Part shown: positions 35,000-50,202 of the stretch, one piece after another | Layout: each line of letters opens with the position of its first letter | Numbering within the stretch: the first letter of the stretch is position 1 | Assembly: GCA_905250125.1 (NCBI GenBank) | Contig: CAJNOL010000224.1 | Coordinates: 1-64,000, forward strand | DNA: 64,000 nt | Reading direction: 5' to 3' | Origin: Rotaria sordida | Taxonomy: Eukaryota > Rotifera > Eurotatoria > Philodinida > Philodinidae | Made by a program: the position numbers and the translations under genes | The notes under the pieces: model-generated | The model's input: the letters and a program-made list of their open reading frames with translations, nothing else | What the model was told of the DNA's origin: nothing | Databases searched by the model: none

Positions 35000-35876
35000 C
35001 TATACAACTCTACGAACTTCAAAAAATCGTTTAAGATAATAAACTTGACCAAATGCCATAGTTAAAAGAATAAATGCTTCAAAACATGACCACATAACAA
35101 CACGAGAATTTGTATTTTCATTAACTAAAACAAAATAATTTTATATTTCGAAAATATTTTAGAACAAAAAAAAAAAAAAAAGAAACTTACTTGCACGATG
35201 AATACGTTCTCTAACTTCCATAAATTCTTGTTCATGTTTAACATTAGTTAATGATGCAGATAATTCAGCAACTAATTCTTCAAGTTTATTATGATGAACT
35301 AAAACAATCATTCAATTCATTTATTTTTTTTTTGTCTTTCATAGAAAAAAATCGAAATCTATTTACGTGTAATATTATCACCTGTTGCACCAGGAGCTAT
35401 ATCAAGTTTAGGTGCATCACCAACTTCCATTGTAAACATAACCATTTTTGGTGTCATTGTTGACATTCGATTACTGAAACATAATGTATAAATACCTAAA
35501 TATCAAAAAAAATAAAAATATGAATAATAATAATAATTTAAGTTAATTTACCATCCATATGAGCTGAAAATGTTGTTTTTCCACTAGATTCTCGATCACC
35601 ACGGTAAATTTCCTTTTGATCAGGACCATCTATCTATAAAAAAAAACAAAAAATCAATGAAAACAAAAACAAACAAAAGCAAACATTTACCTTGACATCA
35701 ATATCAAGAAAACCACCTTCAATTACTTCAAATGTTAATAATAATTTTGTACCAGATGTTAATTTTTCAAAAAAACATTCATCTGAATGAGCATCAACTA
35801 CTACATAATATCCAAGTGTATATTTCAATGATATAAGACTGATAAATGATAAGAATAGAATTGAATTCCAAGCCAT
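35000..35876 (-). CDS. TMED2: TMED2, p24-family cargo receptor, 5 exons, 204 aa
   Basis: Type I membrane protein of COPI/COPII vesicles cycling between ER and Golgi. It works in p24 hetero-oligomers that sort cargo such as GPI-anchored proteins. Exons on the minus strand: 35876-35691, 35633-35552, 35495-35382, 35298-35191, 35124-35000. It has a hydrophobic signal peptide (~residues 1-22), then a GOLD domain with [41 protein letters not shown] and [18 protein letters not shown] coiled-coil stalk ([15 protein letters not shown]) and [10 protein letters not shown] lead into the membrane helix, and the tail [13 protein letters not shown] carries the FF and dibasic coat-binding signals. The tail is identical to the human TMED2 tail as I remember it, and the length is about the same (201 in human). 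All five exons close in phase. Confidence 0.97.
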
Positions 35877-38800
35877 CTAAAATTGAAATACATATTTTTT
35901 TTAATATTATTATTGAGAATTACAAAGTTATGAATGTATCTTTAGTTTTTGCATGAGTGATTACTATAGCGATTATTATTGGGCCACTTTGTCAATTTAA
36001 ATTAACCAATCATGTAATTTATTTATTACTTCGTCATCATCTATTGATTTTTCAAATAAATTTGACTATTATGCTATTAATCATAGTTTATTAGTTTAAG
36101 TTAAACAAAGAAAAAATAATAAAAACTATATTTAATTAGTTTTTTAGATAGTTTATTTCCAATAGGTAATCATTTGTTTATCAATACAACCAATAGAAAT
36201 CAGATTTCGATGTATATATATATATCAGATTGAAATTTAAGTCATTGAGTACTAACCTACAGAATTCAGTATGCTCGTTTAGAATTTCCTAATTTTTGAG
36301 TAACTCGTAAACATAAGAAGAATATCGAAATGTAACAATATAGTTTTGTCGATTGATCTCAAATATGCTATTCATTTTGCTTGTTTGTATATGGAAAGTG
36401 TCAAAGAAAAAATGCAATGAATATGACATGCCTTAAGGATTAGAGAAGGTAAGTGTGAAATTTTCTTGAAAAATATTTAACCTATGAATATTTTCTCTTT
36501 ACACGTTAATTATTATATTTTTATATCATTATGATGTACATTAATCATAAAAGATATGATAGAATTGAATGATCTATCTTTATCAACCCTATGTATGTTA
36601 TAATAGTGGGTGTTCATTTTTAATGAATTTCTCGAACCATCTACTATTTAACTCTTGTACTTTATGTAAATAATTGAAAGCTATATATATATGGATATTT
36701 GCTGCAATTGTGAAGTGAAAATAATATTCTTCAGTTGAATTTTAAATATTTTCGAAAGAAAGTGTCAAACTTCAAAATTGACGCTCAATTGCACATTAGC
36801 TGTATTTCAGAAAATATCTAAGAATTAATACTTCAAGTTCATTTTCTAGATAGAAGAAAGTCAGAAGTTATAAGAATTTTATGATAAATGAAATACACTG
36901 TTTATATCACGCGACCCATCCAGAAAAAGAGGCTTAAACTTGTTTTGGTGATGAGCATTCGCTGATGATAATAATTACACACATTTAGAACTGCTAAGCT
37001 ATGATGGTCAAGCAATGGTACTTGATGAATTACAAGTCTCTATTGTTATAATGATTATTTCTATAGAATTACTCATAATCTTTTACGTATATAACAAAAC
37101 AAAATAACATTATATAAAATCTTGACATACATTTGAATAACTAAGTGCTTTGAACAAAATATCTACAAATAAAAGAATTATTCAAAATTCATTGATTCTT
37201 GTAAATAGAAAGTATGAATCCACTGAACATGAATGACAATGATTAATGTTCATATGGCGACATCTTTGATTTAATCAACAGATGTAATCTTCATCGCGCG
37301 TTTCAAAATTAATTTTTCTATAACATTTGATAAAAGTAGTATCATTTATTGATAAGAAAAAGAATAATGAATTGAATTCTATTGCCTAACATATTTCATC
37401 TGTACGATGAAAACAGATTAATTTCAATGTTTATGAAGTGAACATAGAAATTTACTACTAAGTTTCTTAGTGATTTGTTTAAGTTGGAAAAATGAAAAAA
37501 AAAAAACTTACTGATTGGTTAATTGGATTTTTTTCTCAAAACAAAAAATAGAAGATTATTATTTGTATATCATCTGTCATAGAAACAACAGAACCGGAAT
37601 AATATATTTATATAGAAATATCTATATTAATGTTTAGATTGCATGAAAATTCCTTTGGCAGTTGTTATTCAACTGATTACAAAAGAATTCTGTTTACATA
37701 TTTTTGAATTGAATTCGTTCAAACAAGACATGATAAGTTCGAATCGATACCATCCGTTTTTCAATCTTTGATAGGAGGTTCATATGTATAATATTAAACA
37801 ATTAAAAACTAGTATTCTTTAGAAAAATGATACGTAACGGATGATATAAAAGTTCCTGGAAAAATATTGCTTTGTTTTTTCATCAACTAAAATATCTTTC
37901 GGAAAAATCAAAAATATCTATTCAGGATCTTTGTTGAAAGCTCTTTTTAAATGTATGATCAAAAAAGTTTTATTATGTTTTGCCTTTGGAATAACAAGCA
38001 CATCTTTAAATAACACTAAAATATTGTCTGTAAGGAGTAACTCACAATTGCTGTGATAGAAGCAACCAATGTTTTTTTCTTCATTGGATTTTATCGTCTA
38101 ATTCTCTACGAATCTGGTAGAAAAAAGTATGACATCACTTAAAGATCGAGTCCTTCTATCGCAGCAGTTGGTAATTGCTTTTTACAGACTACATTTTAAT
38201 GTTATTTAAAGATGTGTTCGTTACTCAAATGCAAAATATAATCAAACTTTTTTAAATATACAGTTAAAAAGATCTTTCAACAAACATTCTAAATAGGATA
38301 TTTTTGATTTTCTCGAAATATATTTTAACCAATAAAAAAACGAACCGACGAAGAATTTTTGCACCGTCGATTACGAATCAATAGACCTTTCGTATTGATC
38401 ACAACGTAACTAGAAATATTGTTGTTTTTTTTAAGAAAAGATTTTCAGAATTATCAATTTCTCTTTAGTTGATATTAAAAAGTATTTTTGCATAATGACA
38501 TTTCATAATTCGATATTGACATGATTGTCATTTACTTTTTTTTATTATTATGTTCCTATGAAACGTAATGGCGCTGTAAACGTAGATAATCAACATAACT
38601 ACTTTATTTTTTCATTTCATATATTTCAACCAACCGACAAATGTTGATGTGTTAAGTATCAACAAAAAATAGAATGTAAAATGAATGTTTTTCTCTCTTA
38701 CTATGAAATATTTCTTTATGTTTATGGTCACAAAAACAATAACAAGTAAAAATACATACCTATGTTTTTTCAAGTCATACTTTTACCAATCATATGACAA

Positions 38801-39826
38801 AACTTATTTTGTATGTCGACAAATGTATAGTATACTTATTTTCAAGGTTAATGTTTGGTAAAAGAAAGAAAAATAATTTTCTGAAATTTTTATAGATAAC
38901 TAAAATAGATGGAAATTATTTCTTTAAAATTTTCATATTATAAATGTACCTATCGATAATTAGATTTGTATTTTTAAACAAAAGTAATTCTGTCTCATTT
39001 ACTTCCTTTATAGGAGTCTTCCAAGTGAAGAGATCTCCGATCTTGAAAAATTTTTGTTTCTTTTTGCTCACAAATTCCTCCTAAAAAAAAACGCGCAGCG
39101 TCCCTTGTCCTAATCCAAATCTGATCAGACTCCTGAGTCATGAACGTGGCCTCGAGACATCTATATTTCTTTGTTTAAGTTCGAACATCATATGTTTGTC
39201 GCTAGGTGGCCATATTAACAATAATAATAAATCCTCTCTATTAACAAAACTATTTATTGGTAATTAAATTCAACCAATAGAGTTAGTCTTTTTCTTTCCG
39301 GAGCAGTCGTCGAATAGATGAATGATACTTTCGATTGATATTTGAATAGATTTCCAAGGTTAATAGATAAATCATTTTATTATTCGTTCTAGACAAATCT
39401 ATTGATTTAATGAAAAATATTTCTATGATTATTATTTTTCAATAAGCCAACATAAATAAAAAACAAAAAAAAAGACTTTTGTCTAGTTTTTTTTTCTGTC
39501 GTACTTTTTTTGTTGTTTCTTTTACATTAAATGTGCATCTCTCAAAATTACAGGTAACTTTTCGTTTGTCTTGTTTATGTGTTGAGAAAAAAAAAAGACA
39601 TCAACACCAGATGTGTCTGTTAAATAAATGAAACCATCAATTGTCTTTTGTTTTATTTTTTTTTTGTTTCATTTAGTTGGTTATGAGTTGAATTTTCAAA
39701 CAATCTTTATTTTTTTTTCTACATATGATTGATTATTTTTATTATTAAAGAAAGAAAAAAACGTTTGTATAGATGAAGAATAATATTGAATATTTTAATT
39801 TGTTTTTTTTTCTTTTGTATTAGATT
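35877..39826. other. Divergent spacer between TMED2 and OXSR1
   Basis: Nearly 4 kb with no supported gene. It must hold both promoters. An acceptor-like TTTTGTATTAG ends four bases before the OXSR1 start codon, so at least one noncoding 5' exon of OXSR1 probably lies in the right part. A foldback element occupies 37886-38331. The rest is AT-rich and featureless to the eye. Confidence 0.55.
37886..38331. repeat. Foldback (MITE-like) element in TMED2/OXSR1 spacer
   Basis: Mirrored blocks around a centre near 38095: AAATATCTATTCAGGATCTT with AAATAGGATATTT, ATCTTTGTTGAAAG with CTTTCAACAAACAT, CACATCTTTAAATAACA with TGTTATTTAAAGATGTG, and GCTGTGATAGAAGCA with CTATCGCAGCAG. No coding capacity. Confidence 0.8.
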
Positions 39827-42844
<3,018 letters not shown>

Positions 42845-43451
42845 GAAAACAAAAACGGTGCTCTCTATGTGTGTGTCTATTCGTAAAGCCAAGCTTTTCT
42901 ATTCATATTCATATTTAAGTGAAATATTCTTTTATGTATTTAATGTCTGTTTGTGAGGTGCTCTTGTTCTCATTATATTTCCCTTTTCCCTTCCCTTCCC
43001 TCTCCCTCCCTCCATCTCTCTTTCTTTCTTACCACCCACATATAATTAATCTACTAAAAACAAATGAATTTTTATCATCACTTAACAAAAGTCGTTTGTC
43101 TAGCAGATAATTTCTACTCGAATCTCTCTGTGCATGTATGATCCTTTCTCCTCCTATTATTTCATCTTTGCTCTTTTTGTATCATAAATATACACGATAC
43201 CTTTTTTTGTTTTTTCTTTTCGTTTTTTTTTTGCTCGTATTATGTGTTAACACGTTTATTTTTCACAAATACTTCGTCTTCTTGTTGTTGTTGTTCTTCT
43301 TCTTTAACTGCTTTAGTTCTTGTCGTTTTTTTTTTCTACCTATATCAGCGGCAGTCACGATTAATTCCTCCTCTTTTTCTTTTTTTTTTCAATCAAATAG
43401 GAAGATGGCAGAAAAAAAATATTAAAAGAGAAAGTTTGATTTTTGTTATTT
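42845..43451. other. OXSR1 3' UTR and convergent spacer
   Basis: Strongly pyrimidine-rich on the plus strand (CCCTTCCCTCTCCCTCCCTCC near 42980-43010 is a notable C/T tract). There are hydrophobic frames on + that are artefacts of T-rich DNA. No AATAAA is obvious close to the OXSR1 stop. Confidence 0.5.
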
Positions 43452-44069
43452 TCAAACTTGAAATGTTTGAATTGATGAATTAGTTGAAATTGATGAAAGA
43501 TTTAAATTTGTTGATTGATTGCTAATACTTTCTATTGGTTCAACATTAATTATTGTTTCTGTTGTTGTGGGATTTGTAGGTATAGGTATTGATTCATTTT
43601 CAATTACACAAGATTCATATGATGGAGGAAGAGAAGGAGTAACAGATAAATGTCCATTTATTGTATACGGTGGTGGTGGACTAGGAACGCCTCCAACATA
43701 ATGCGAAGGTTGAAAACGAGAATGATATCGTCTTGGTCGTTGTTGAATAGGTGTTGGTGATGAACTTGAACTTATACTTGATTCATTAGAATCATTTAAT
43801 TGTTTTTTTTTATGATACATTATAACAATCATTATTAATGTACATGGTATAGTAAATAATAGTCCTAAACAAAGAATTAAGAATGGCCAAAACCATGGTG
43901 TATTGATTAGGGAGTTATTCGATTCAACTGGAATACAGAAAAAAAAATGAAATTCTAGTTTGTTTTTTGAAAGTGTTTTTTGTTTTTTTTATTTTATTAT
44001 CCTACCTGTTTGTGCATTGTTTAATATTGGAAATATGAAAAATACAAAAAATAATACGAAATAATTCAT
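43452..44069 (-). CDS. Small single-pass membrane protein with PPxY motifs, 2 exons, 179 aa
   Basis: Exons 44069-44006 and 43927-43452 on the minus strand join in frame. Exon 1 is almost exactly a signal peptide (MNYFVLFFVFFIFPILNNAQ). After about 15 lumenal/extracellular residues comes one membrane helix (WFWPFLILCLGLLFTIPCTL and on), then a basic stop-transfer KKKQ. A ~120-residue Ser/Pro-rich cytoplasmic tail carries two PY motifs, PPPPY and PPSY. PY motifs bind WW domains, typically of NEDD4-family ubiquitin ligases. The architecture resembles small adaptors such as VOPP1/WBP1-like or Shisa-like proteins, but the ectodomain lacks the cysteines of those families, so I do not assign it to one. 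It probably marks partner membrane proteins for ubiquitin-dependent sorting; that is inference. The upstream ATG in the 5' sequence is followed at once by a stop, so ATG 44069 is the start. Confidence 0.82.
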
Positions 44070-44479
44070 TGCATTGATGTCCTTCGAATGCTACTGATGT
44101 ATTAAATATTTTACAATTCCTTTTTTACTTTCTACTTATAAGAAACCATGAATATTCTTACAGAAGAAAAAAAATACTTTGTATAGCTTCACATCGAAAA
44201 TTCTATGAGAGCTTTTTACAATATAAGTTTGTGTTTGAATAATATTATAGTTTTTAAAAAAAGAAAAAAACAAGCGAAATCAAATAAAAAGAACCATAAT
44301 ATTCATTCTCATGTATTCACATTGAATATTAATTTTCAAAATCATTCTTTTTCTTTTTTTTTATTAATTAACGATTAATATAAAACAAGAAAGAGAAGAA
44401 GAAAGAAAAAAACCGGTGACAAAATTTCTTTTTTTTTTGTTTCTCTTGAAAGATAGACAAAAAAAAAAAAGTTATTAAA
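44070..44479. other. Spacer between CNPPD1 3' end and the PPxY-protein gene
   Basis: Both genes run on the minus strand. TTTATT at 44360-44365 reads AATAAA on the minus strand, about 115 bp past the CNPPD1 stop, and is a plausible poly(A) signal. The remainder would be the promoter and 5' UTR of the PPxY-protein gene. Confidence 0.5.
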
Positions 44480-47400
44480 CTATAATGTTTGAACAAGTGG
44501 TCTAGATAATGAATATGGTTGAAGAAAATTAATTGAACAAGACGATATATCAAAGTATAATTTCGATGATTGATATTCATTTGTAGTTTCATTCATAAAA
44601 TCATTTTGTAATATCCAGGAATGTCCATCAATATTGAATAAATTATTTTGTTTTATGAGACTCACATTTTTATAATCATGATCATCTAAATATTTAATAA
44701 AAAAAATAAAAATAACTTCTACTTAAGATCATTCAAAAGTGATTGCAGAGGTATTTCAATTTCTTACAAATAGTTTAAAGAAACTTTCTCTGTATATAGT
44801 CTGATAATAAAAATAATGTTCTATTTTTTATAGTATTTGATTATTATGTATAATAGTTACATTAGGTCATCTTGTCTTCTTGATTTCTTTTTTCTCGTCT
44901 CCTCTAATACGTAGTTGTCTATATATATATCATGGTTTACAAAAAGTAGTGGAGGCGTAATAAAAACGAAATACAGAAATAAATCGTTTGTGCTTTGTTT
45001 TCAACCTCTTATCAACTTTGATGAAACTATTTAGATCATCTTTCTACTGTCCTAAGGAGAATAATTTGAATGAAATTTTCTAATCGGAATAGAATAGCCG
45101 TCCCGAAGATACGAGATACGTTTTTCCAGTTTTTTGTATTCGGCGACTAGTGCGTCCTATACATTTTTCAGATAAATCGTCTGAAAAATGTGTAGAGTAA
45201 AGTCCATTATTCATCTAGAACAGAGATGAATAGTGTCAAGATTTAATCTAACTTTATTTCTTTAACTTTCTTGAAAACACCCTAATAAACTATAGATTCA
45301 AATAAGACATACGTCTTTATATACGTCACACGACAGTTGAGTCTTCATCGATTAATCACGAAAGAAATAGAATCAATATTCGATCACTTTGTTCAACTTA
45401 AAAGTAGTGCGTACAAACATGCGACCACTTACTATGGTATTGATGATTCGCTAGTATATTTCTCCATAGTTAAGTCAATTATCTTTACAAAAATGAATAA
45501 GTTTTTCGAATTATATTTGATTTATCTAGTCTTCATTACTGTTCTGTCTCATTCTATCATTATTATATAATGTCAATTGTAAAACTCTCAAAAAACAAGG
45601 ATCACCCTCAACTTGATACCTTTCATTATTGTCATGCCAATAAATCTTCAACCATCTGGCGTTGTTGTAGAAATACTTGTGCAGGTCGTGTGTACTTTGA
45701 TGGTATAAAGTACGTTTAAGTCACAGATCATATTCATGCACCAAGTTCCGAAAAAACACTATCAATGGGATTCAAATTAAAGATTACGGATAGTATAACA
45801 ACATTGCACAATTCACTTCGACGAAATCATTCAAAAAAAAAATCATTTTCTTGTATTCATTACTCTCTTGTTTAATTTAGGCTCAAGTGTCGGTGTACCC
45901 TTTATATATATATATATATTTGTGTAGACAGTTAGGCATTAAAAGAAAATACATATCGAAGACAATATAACCTAATGTAACTATTCCACATCCTAACTAA
46001 ACACGTCTTATTAAACTTTTATTATTATAATATTAATTGAAGAATGATTAAATACCATAGAAAAATAGAGCATTATTTTTTTACTATCAGACTATATAGA
46101 GAAAAAGTTTTCTTATGCTTTCTTTTTATAAGGAATTAAAATACCTTCGGGATTACTTTTGGATTGCCTTAAGTATATTTTGTTTTTTACATACTCGAAT
46201 AACAAATCGATGAATCAACACAATTCATTGTCGGATTTAATGTTTTCATTAATGTTGAATGTGTTAATGTACTCATATGTATAGCTGTTAATATTGATAA
46301 TGTTGAACCAAGTAGAACTAAACTTGTTAATGCAAGACATTCAATAATTTGTGGTAATATTTGAAAACAAAAATTATAAAATTGAATTGAATCTTCAATT
46401 TCAATTTTTTCATTTGAAGATGTTTTATTTAATTTTTTCATTATTTGATTTTTAAATACTGAAAAAAATTTTTTATATTCATCATTTGATATATATAAAT
46501 TCCAATTTAATGATACTAAAACTTGTCGTTCAATTAAATTAATACGTTCAATACGAATACCAGTTAATTCAGCTAATTCAGAATTAAATAATTGTTCATT
46601 TTCACCTTCATCAATAAGATATTTATCAGCAATTAATGTTGCTATTAAATATAATTCTTTTGTTGTTAAATTATCAATTTTTGTTAATGCTGTTGCTGAA
46701 CGAAGTGAACGTATACGTTTCATATATAAAAGACTTAAGACAAAGACACATGATGGTAAATTTCGACTTCTAAAAGTATTTTTTTTTCTTGTTATTTCTA
46801 ATGATTTTTATAAGAAATATATTTAACATACTTGCAAACGCTTAAAGCCAAGGCACAATCGATATTAAGTAGATGTTGTAATTGTTCAGCTGATTCATCT
46901 TATATGAAAAATAATAAAAATACAATTAAGTAAGTCTTTATTAAAACTAGACTTAAATATAATCAGCTCGCGGAATAAAAGCACATCAGTTTTCTAAAAG
47001 TCTTCTTTAGGAAATTCAGCAAATTATAGCATCTAAAAACTCAGTTTTGGAATAAAATATTTTCGTATTTTTTCTAGTAAAAACGTATTTTTCTTAACCA
47101 AAAGTCCAGCTGTTTCGATTCTTATTTACTAAAAACATCTATTTGATTATCAGAAAAGTTTTTCAACAATCCATGATTATTATATAATAAATTAATTTCC
47201 GAAAAATAAATGAATCTGAACTCATAGTATTTTTATATTACTCCAAATTCTATTTATTTTGTTTTTTGTATGTATATATGAAATGTTCCTGTTCTGTTGA
47301 CTCAAGTATTCTTCAATAATGATTAAAAAGTTATTTTATTTGCTTTCTATTACTCAACAAAAAAAAATATTGACATTTAATTTAAAAAAAAAATAATAGT

Positions 47401-47687
47401 TTAATCATTGAAACGAAAATAAAAACAACCTTTTTCCAATTTAGAGTACATTATCTGCAAGTATAGACAGATAGACATATAAAATATATTTTTATAATTA
47501 ATTTTATAATTTTTTATAAATATTTCTAAATTATTTCACTTACCACAATCCGACAAAACAATATCATTAAGAATAAGATCATAATAAAGTGCACTTTGAT
47601 AATCGGCATCTTTTTCACGATAAATCTAAATTATAATATCTGAAATAATTATGTTCTTAAAAAATAAATAAAAAAAAAACTTACCAT
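44480..47687 (-). CDS. CNPPD1: CNPPD1-like cyclin-fold membrane protein, 5 exons, ~310 aa
   Basis: Member of the Pas1/PHO80-like cyclin family with a hydrophobic C-terminal segment; its cellular role is poorly known. Minus-strand exons: 47687-47685 (ATG only), 47625-47544, 46898-46832, 46769-46195, 44685-44480. The cyclin box spans the second to fourth exons (ALALSVCKYVKS..., YMKRIRSL, KELYLIATLIADKYLIDEGE, QVLVSLNWNLYIS). It matches human CNPPD1 (from memory: SKYLYDEGEEEE, LSAMDWHLY). A hydrophobic helix (CLALTSLVLLGSTLSILTAI) follows. A stop exists at 46187, but the GTATGT donor just before it joins in phase to the Ser/Tyr-rich last exon. The start is uncertain: the only ATG in frame is the last three bases before a GTAAGT donor, preceded by a possible acceptor. 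True N-terminal residues could lie on an earlier exon. The 1.5-kb last intron carries a FLYWCH transposon fragment. Confidence 0.88.
45144..45194. repeat. Short hairpin in CNPPD1 intron
   Basis: ACATTTTTCAG and CTGAAAAATGT are perfectly complementary (11 bp) with a 9-nt spacer. Short, AT-rich, no known identity. Confidence 0.5.
45570..45836 (+). pseudogene. Decayed FLYWCH/MULE-type zinc-finger fragment
   Basis: In one plus-strand frame the translation reads MSIVKLSKNKDHPQLDTFHY, then CHANKSSTIWRCC and CAGRVYFDG, an in-frame TAA at 45717-45719, and then VTDHIHAPSSEKTLSMG. The order W-R-C, C-x-G-R, and a final H-x-H is that of a FLYWCH zinc finger. These fingers occur on Mutator-like transposases and in invertebrate proteins derived from them. 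The stop between the cysteine pair and the histidine pair, and the absence of any following transposase, show it is dead. It sits antisense in the last intron of CNPPD1. The 77-codon frame just upstream (45337-45570) may be another remnant of the same insertion. Confidence 0.7.
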
Positions 47688-49334
47688 GATAATCAAATTT
47701 TCAATTAAAATAATAATAAATCTGAAAGATACATATATATATAATTTAATGTTCGAATACAGAAAATAATTTTTAGTTATATTTCTTTATTTATATATTT
47801 CAAAAATACAATAACAATCATACAGAAATTATCTTCTTGAAAATAATAGCAGGTTGTATAAGTTTTGATCGAAATAATTGAGATAAAAGCACATACAAAA
47901 GTAAATTTCGTTCTTGAAAAATTGTCTAAAAAGACTCGCGGTAAATGTCTTATAATTTATCATTATCTAAAGTTTACATTATGAATGTTTCTAGAAATTA
48001 AAATCTTGACTTTTCCAATTCGTCGTAGTACAAGATGATTCAAAAGTTATTTTCACAGAGATAAAACCTTGAGTATTTCTAACATATTTCCATCAAATGA
48101 AATTTTTACTTCTAATAAAGGATTATTCATAATTTATAAGAAAAGTGCTGAAAAAAAATCCTATCTTCAAATATTACTTTTGACATCTTTGTAGATTAGT
48201 AATCTTAATGAGTTTCAATAAGAAGAAAAAAAACAAAATATTTAATTAAAAATGCAATGTTCATGATGCACTATCTACTTGAGTAGGGATGCATTTTCAA
48301 TAACCACTGTTAAGATCAATAAAGCGGATAAACCTGTAAAAATCTACAATGAGATCACTTTTTTGGATTTATGTTAAATGAATTGAGTGAAGCAAAAAAA
48401 TAGACGGTCTTCACTATCGTTCTTCACATCCACTGGTAATACCAATGAATAATGGATCAATACACTGCTCATCATCATGGTTACTTTCCTATATTTATTT
48501 TTCTGATTACAAATAAAAAATTAAGAAATATTTCTTATTAATTAAATAAATTATTTACAAAATGTTCTCTATTTTCTTAACTAGTTAAACATCATATGTT
48601 TGTATTTATATTAAAAGTAATACTTTGAGATATTATTATTTATACGAATTATGAATAATCGTTTGTTAATATTAGAAAAACTAGTCCATTCGGTCAAACT
48701 ATATTGAAAATTCTGATGTTTTATTTCTTCATAGGAAACTTACTTTTGAATCGCTCTGTATTTCATTTTCGAAGACTTTAGAAATTTTATTTCTATCAAA
48801 TTTTACTCGAAAAATTTTCATTTCTCTTCTATTGAAAAATAAATATTTTAAATCATACATCTATTCAACAATCATCAAATCCTGTATCTCTAGTTGAATT
48901 CATATTAAGTTTCGATTTATCATACCCAGAGTTCTCAATTAGAGGGGAGCTTCTACCGCCCCCCCCCCAAAACATTGGATTTTCTGCCGAATTTTTAGTC
49001 TTTCTCTCTCAAAAAAAAAAATATCGACAAACCTAATCATAACTTTCTCTGTTGTTCTTTCTTATACATACTAATAAATATAGTAACAAAATGATTTACT
49101 ATTTATCTGATAGACATTTATTATCAATTGGTATTTTCCCATCATGTTGCTTTTTTATTTATTTATTCTATATCTAAAATTAAAATAAATGAGATAGTTC
49201 TTATGTTGATAACGTTCTATTAGACACAAAAAAAACTCAAGTTCTTTAAATTAAATTGATAACGATAAATGAAAAAAAAGTGTAGGTAAAGTTTTTGAAA
49301 TATTACAGTCAGTACGATAGTTTTCTTTTTGTAT
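47688..49334. other. Spacer between CNPPD1 and TMBIM4
   Basis: 1.6 kb containing the CNPPD1 promoter (and perhaps a noncoding first exon) and the TMBIM4 3' UTR. A C run of about 12 near 48958-48968 stands out in this AT-rich DNA. No gene found. Confidence 0.55.
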
Positions 49335-50202
49335 CTAATTGTTTCGAGCTGCTTCAAGTATACGTAAAATTTCAATAAATAAACGTGTTATATCAAGATA
49401 AATTTGTATAGCTGCATCAATATATTCTTCTGGTGAAGTTTTACGCATTATTCTTTGTGTATCAAAAACTAAATAGAGACTAAATATAAATGCACCACCT
49501 AAAGCCAAACATAATTCCATTACTGGACTACGAATAAACATCTTAATAAATACACAAAGAAACAAAACAAAAATTATATATTTCAAATGAAAAACATTTT
49601 GGTTTTTGATTTTTATTCTTTAACTTACTTGAAGTATTCCACCAGCAATTAATACACATAATAATGCAAATAAACTAGCACCCATAGCTGAAAAATCTCT
49701 TTTTGTTTGGAATGTATAGATTGTTAAACCAATAACAATAGCAGCTGTTATAAGAATAGCTTGAATAACTAATATTTTATCAAAAAATGATACAAATGTT
49801 CCAATTGTAACTGATTCAAATAAAGTAAATAATCCAAGTAAAATAAAATTTGTTGGATATTCTAAACGTTTTGCGTAAACAGCAAATAAACTAATCATTG
49901 TTGCTAAAAACATAAATAAAAGACAACTTGGATTTGTTTGAAAAAATAATTTAACATTTTCAAATGACATCATTATTGCTGATACTAATGCAACAAAACA
50001 AAGTTGAGTTGCAACAATACCATAAACCTTGCGTAAAAATTCTTTAATAAAAACAAAAAAGAAACAAAACACAAAATATTTTATTATCAATTTAAATTTT
50101 AATAATATTAAACTTACGCATACGAATATAAACATGACATGATGCAACATTACTACCATACATAAAATCTGCTTCAATTCCACTTCGTCCAATGTCGGCC
50201 AT
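49335..50202 (-). CDS. TMBIM4: TMBIM4 (Lifeguard 4 / Golgi anti-apoptotic protein), 3 exons, 234 aa
   Basis: Seven-helix BAX-inhibitor-1 family protein of Golgi/ER membranes that leaks Ca2+ and protects against apoptosis. Minus-strand exons 50202-50118, 50041-49629 and 49541-49335 join in frame. The start MADIGRSGIEADFMYGSNVA closely follows the human TMBIM4 N-terminus, followed by HVYIRM and FLRKVYGI. Then come six to seven hydrophobic helices (LFFQTNPSCLLFMFLA, YPTNFILLGLFTLFESVTIG, ITAAIVIGLTIYTFQTKRDF). The BI-1 signature region is FDTQRIM...SPEEYIDAAIQIYLDI, with a C-terminal LRILEAARNN. The length is close to human (238). TMBIM4 is preferred over TMBIM1-3 because the long Pro-rich N-terminus of those paralogues is absent. 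Confidence 0.96.

Noticed and set aside
37735..37755. GTTCGAATC-like word resembling a tRNA T-arm
   Set aside because: No acceptor stem, D-arm or anticodon arm can be drawn upstream; no tRNA found in the window.
42919..43483. Hydrophobic plus-strand frames (Phe/Leu/Ser-rich)
   Set aside because: Typical of translated polypyrimidine DNA in a 3' UTR/spacer; no supporting gene structure.
45337..45570. 77-codon plus-strand frame next to the FLYWCH fragment, considered as a gene
   Set aside because: No clear domain; at most a remnant of the same transposon insertion.
46187..46194. Stop codon taken as the end of CNPPD1
   Set aside because: A good GTATGT donor lies immediately before it, and the exon at 44685-44480 follows in exact phase with matching composition. 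I prefer the spliced end, though intron retention would use this stop.
48957..48968. Run of C bases considered as a regulatory or structural signal
   Set aside because: A single homopolymer without a partner G tract or context; may also be a sequencing-prone site.
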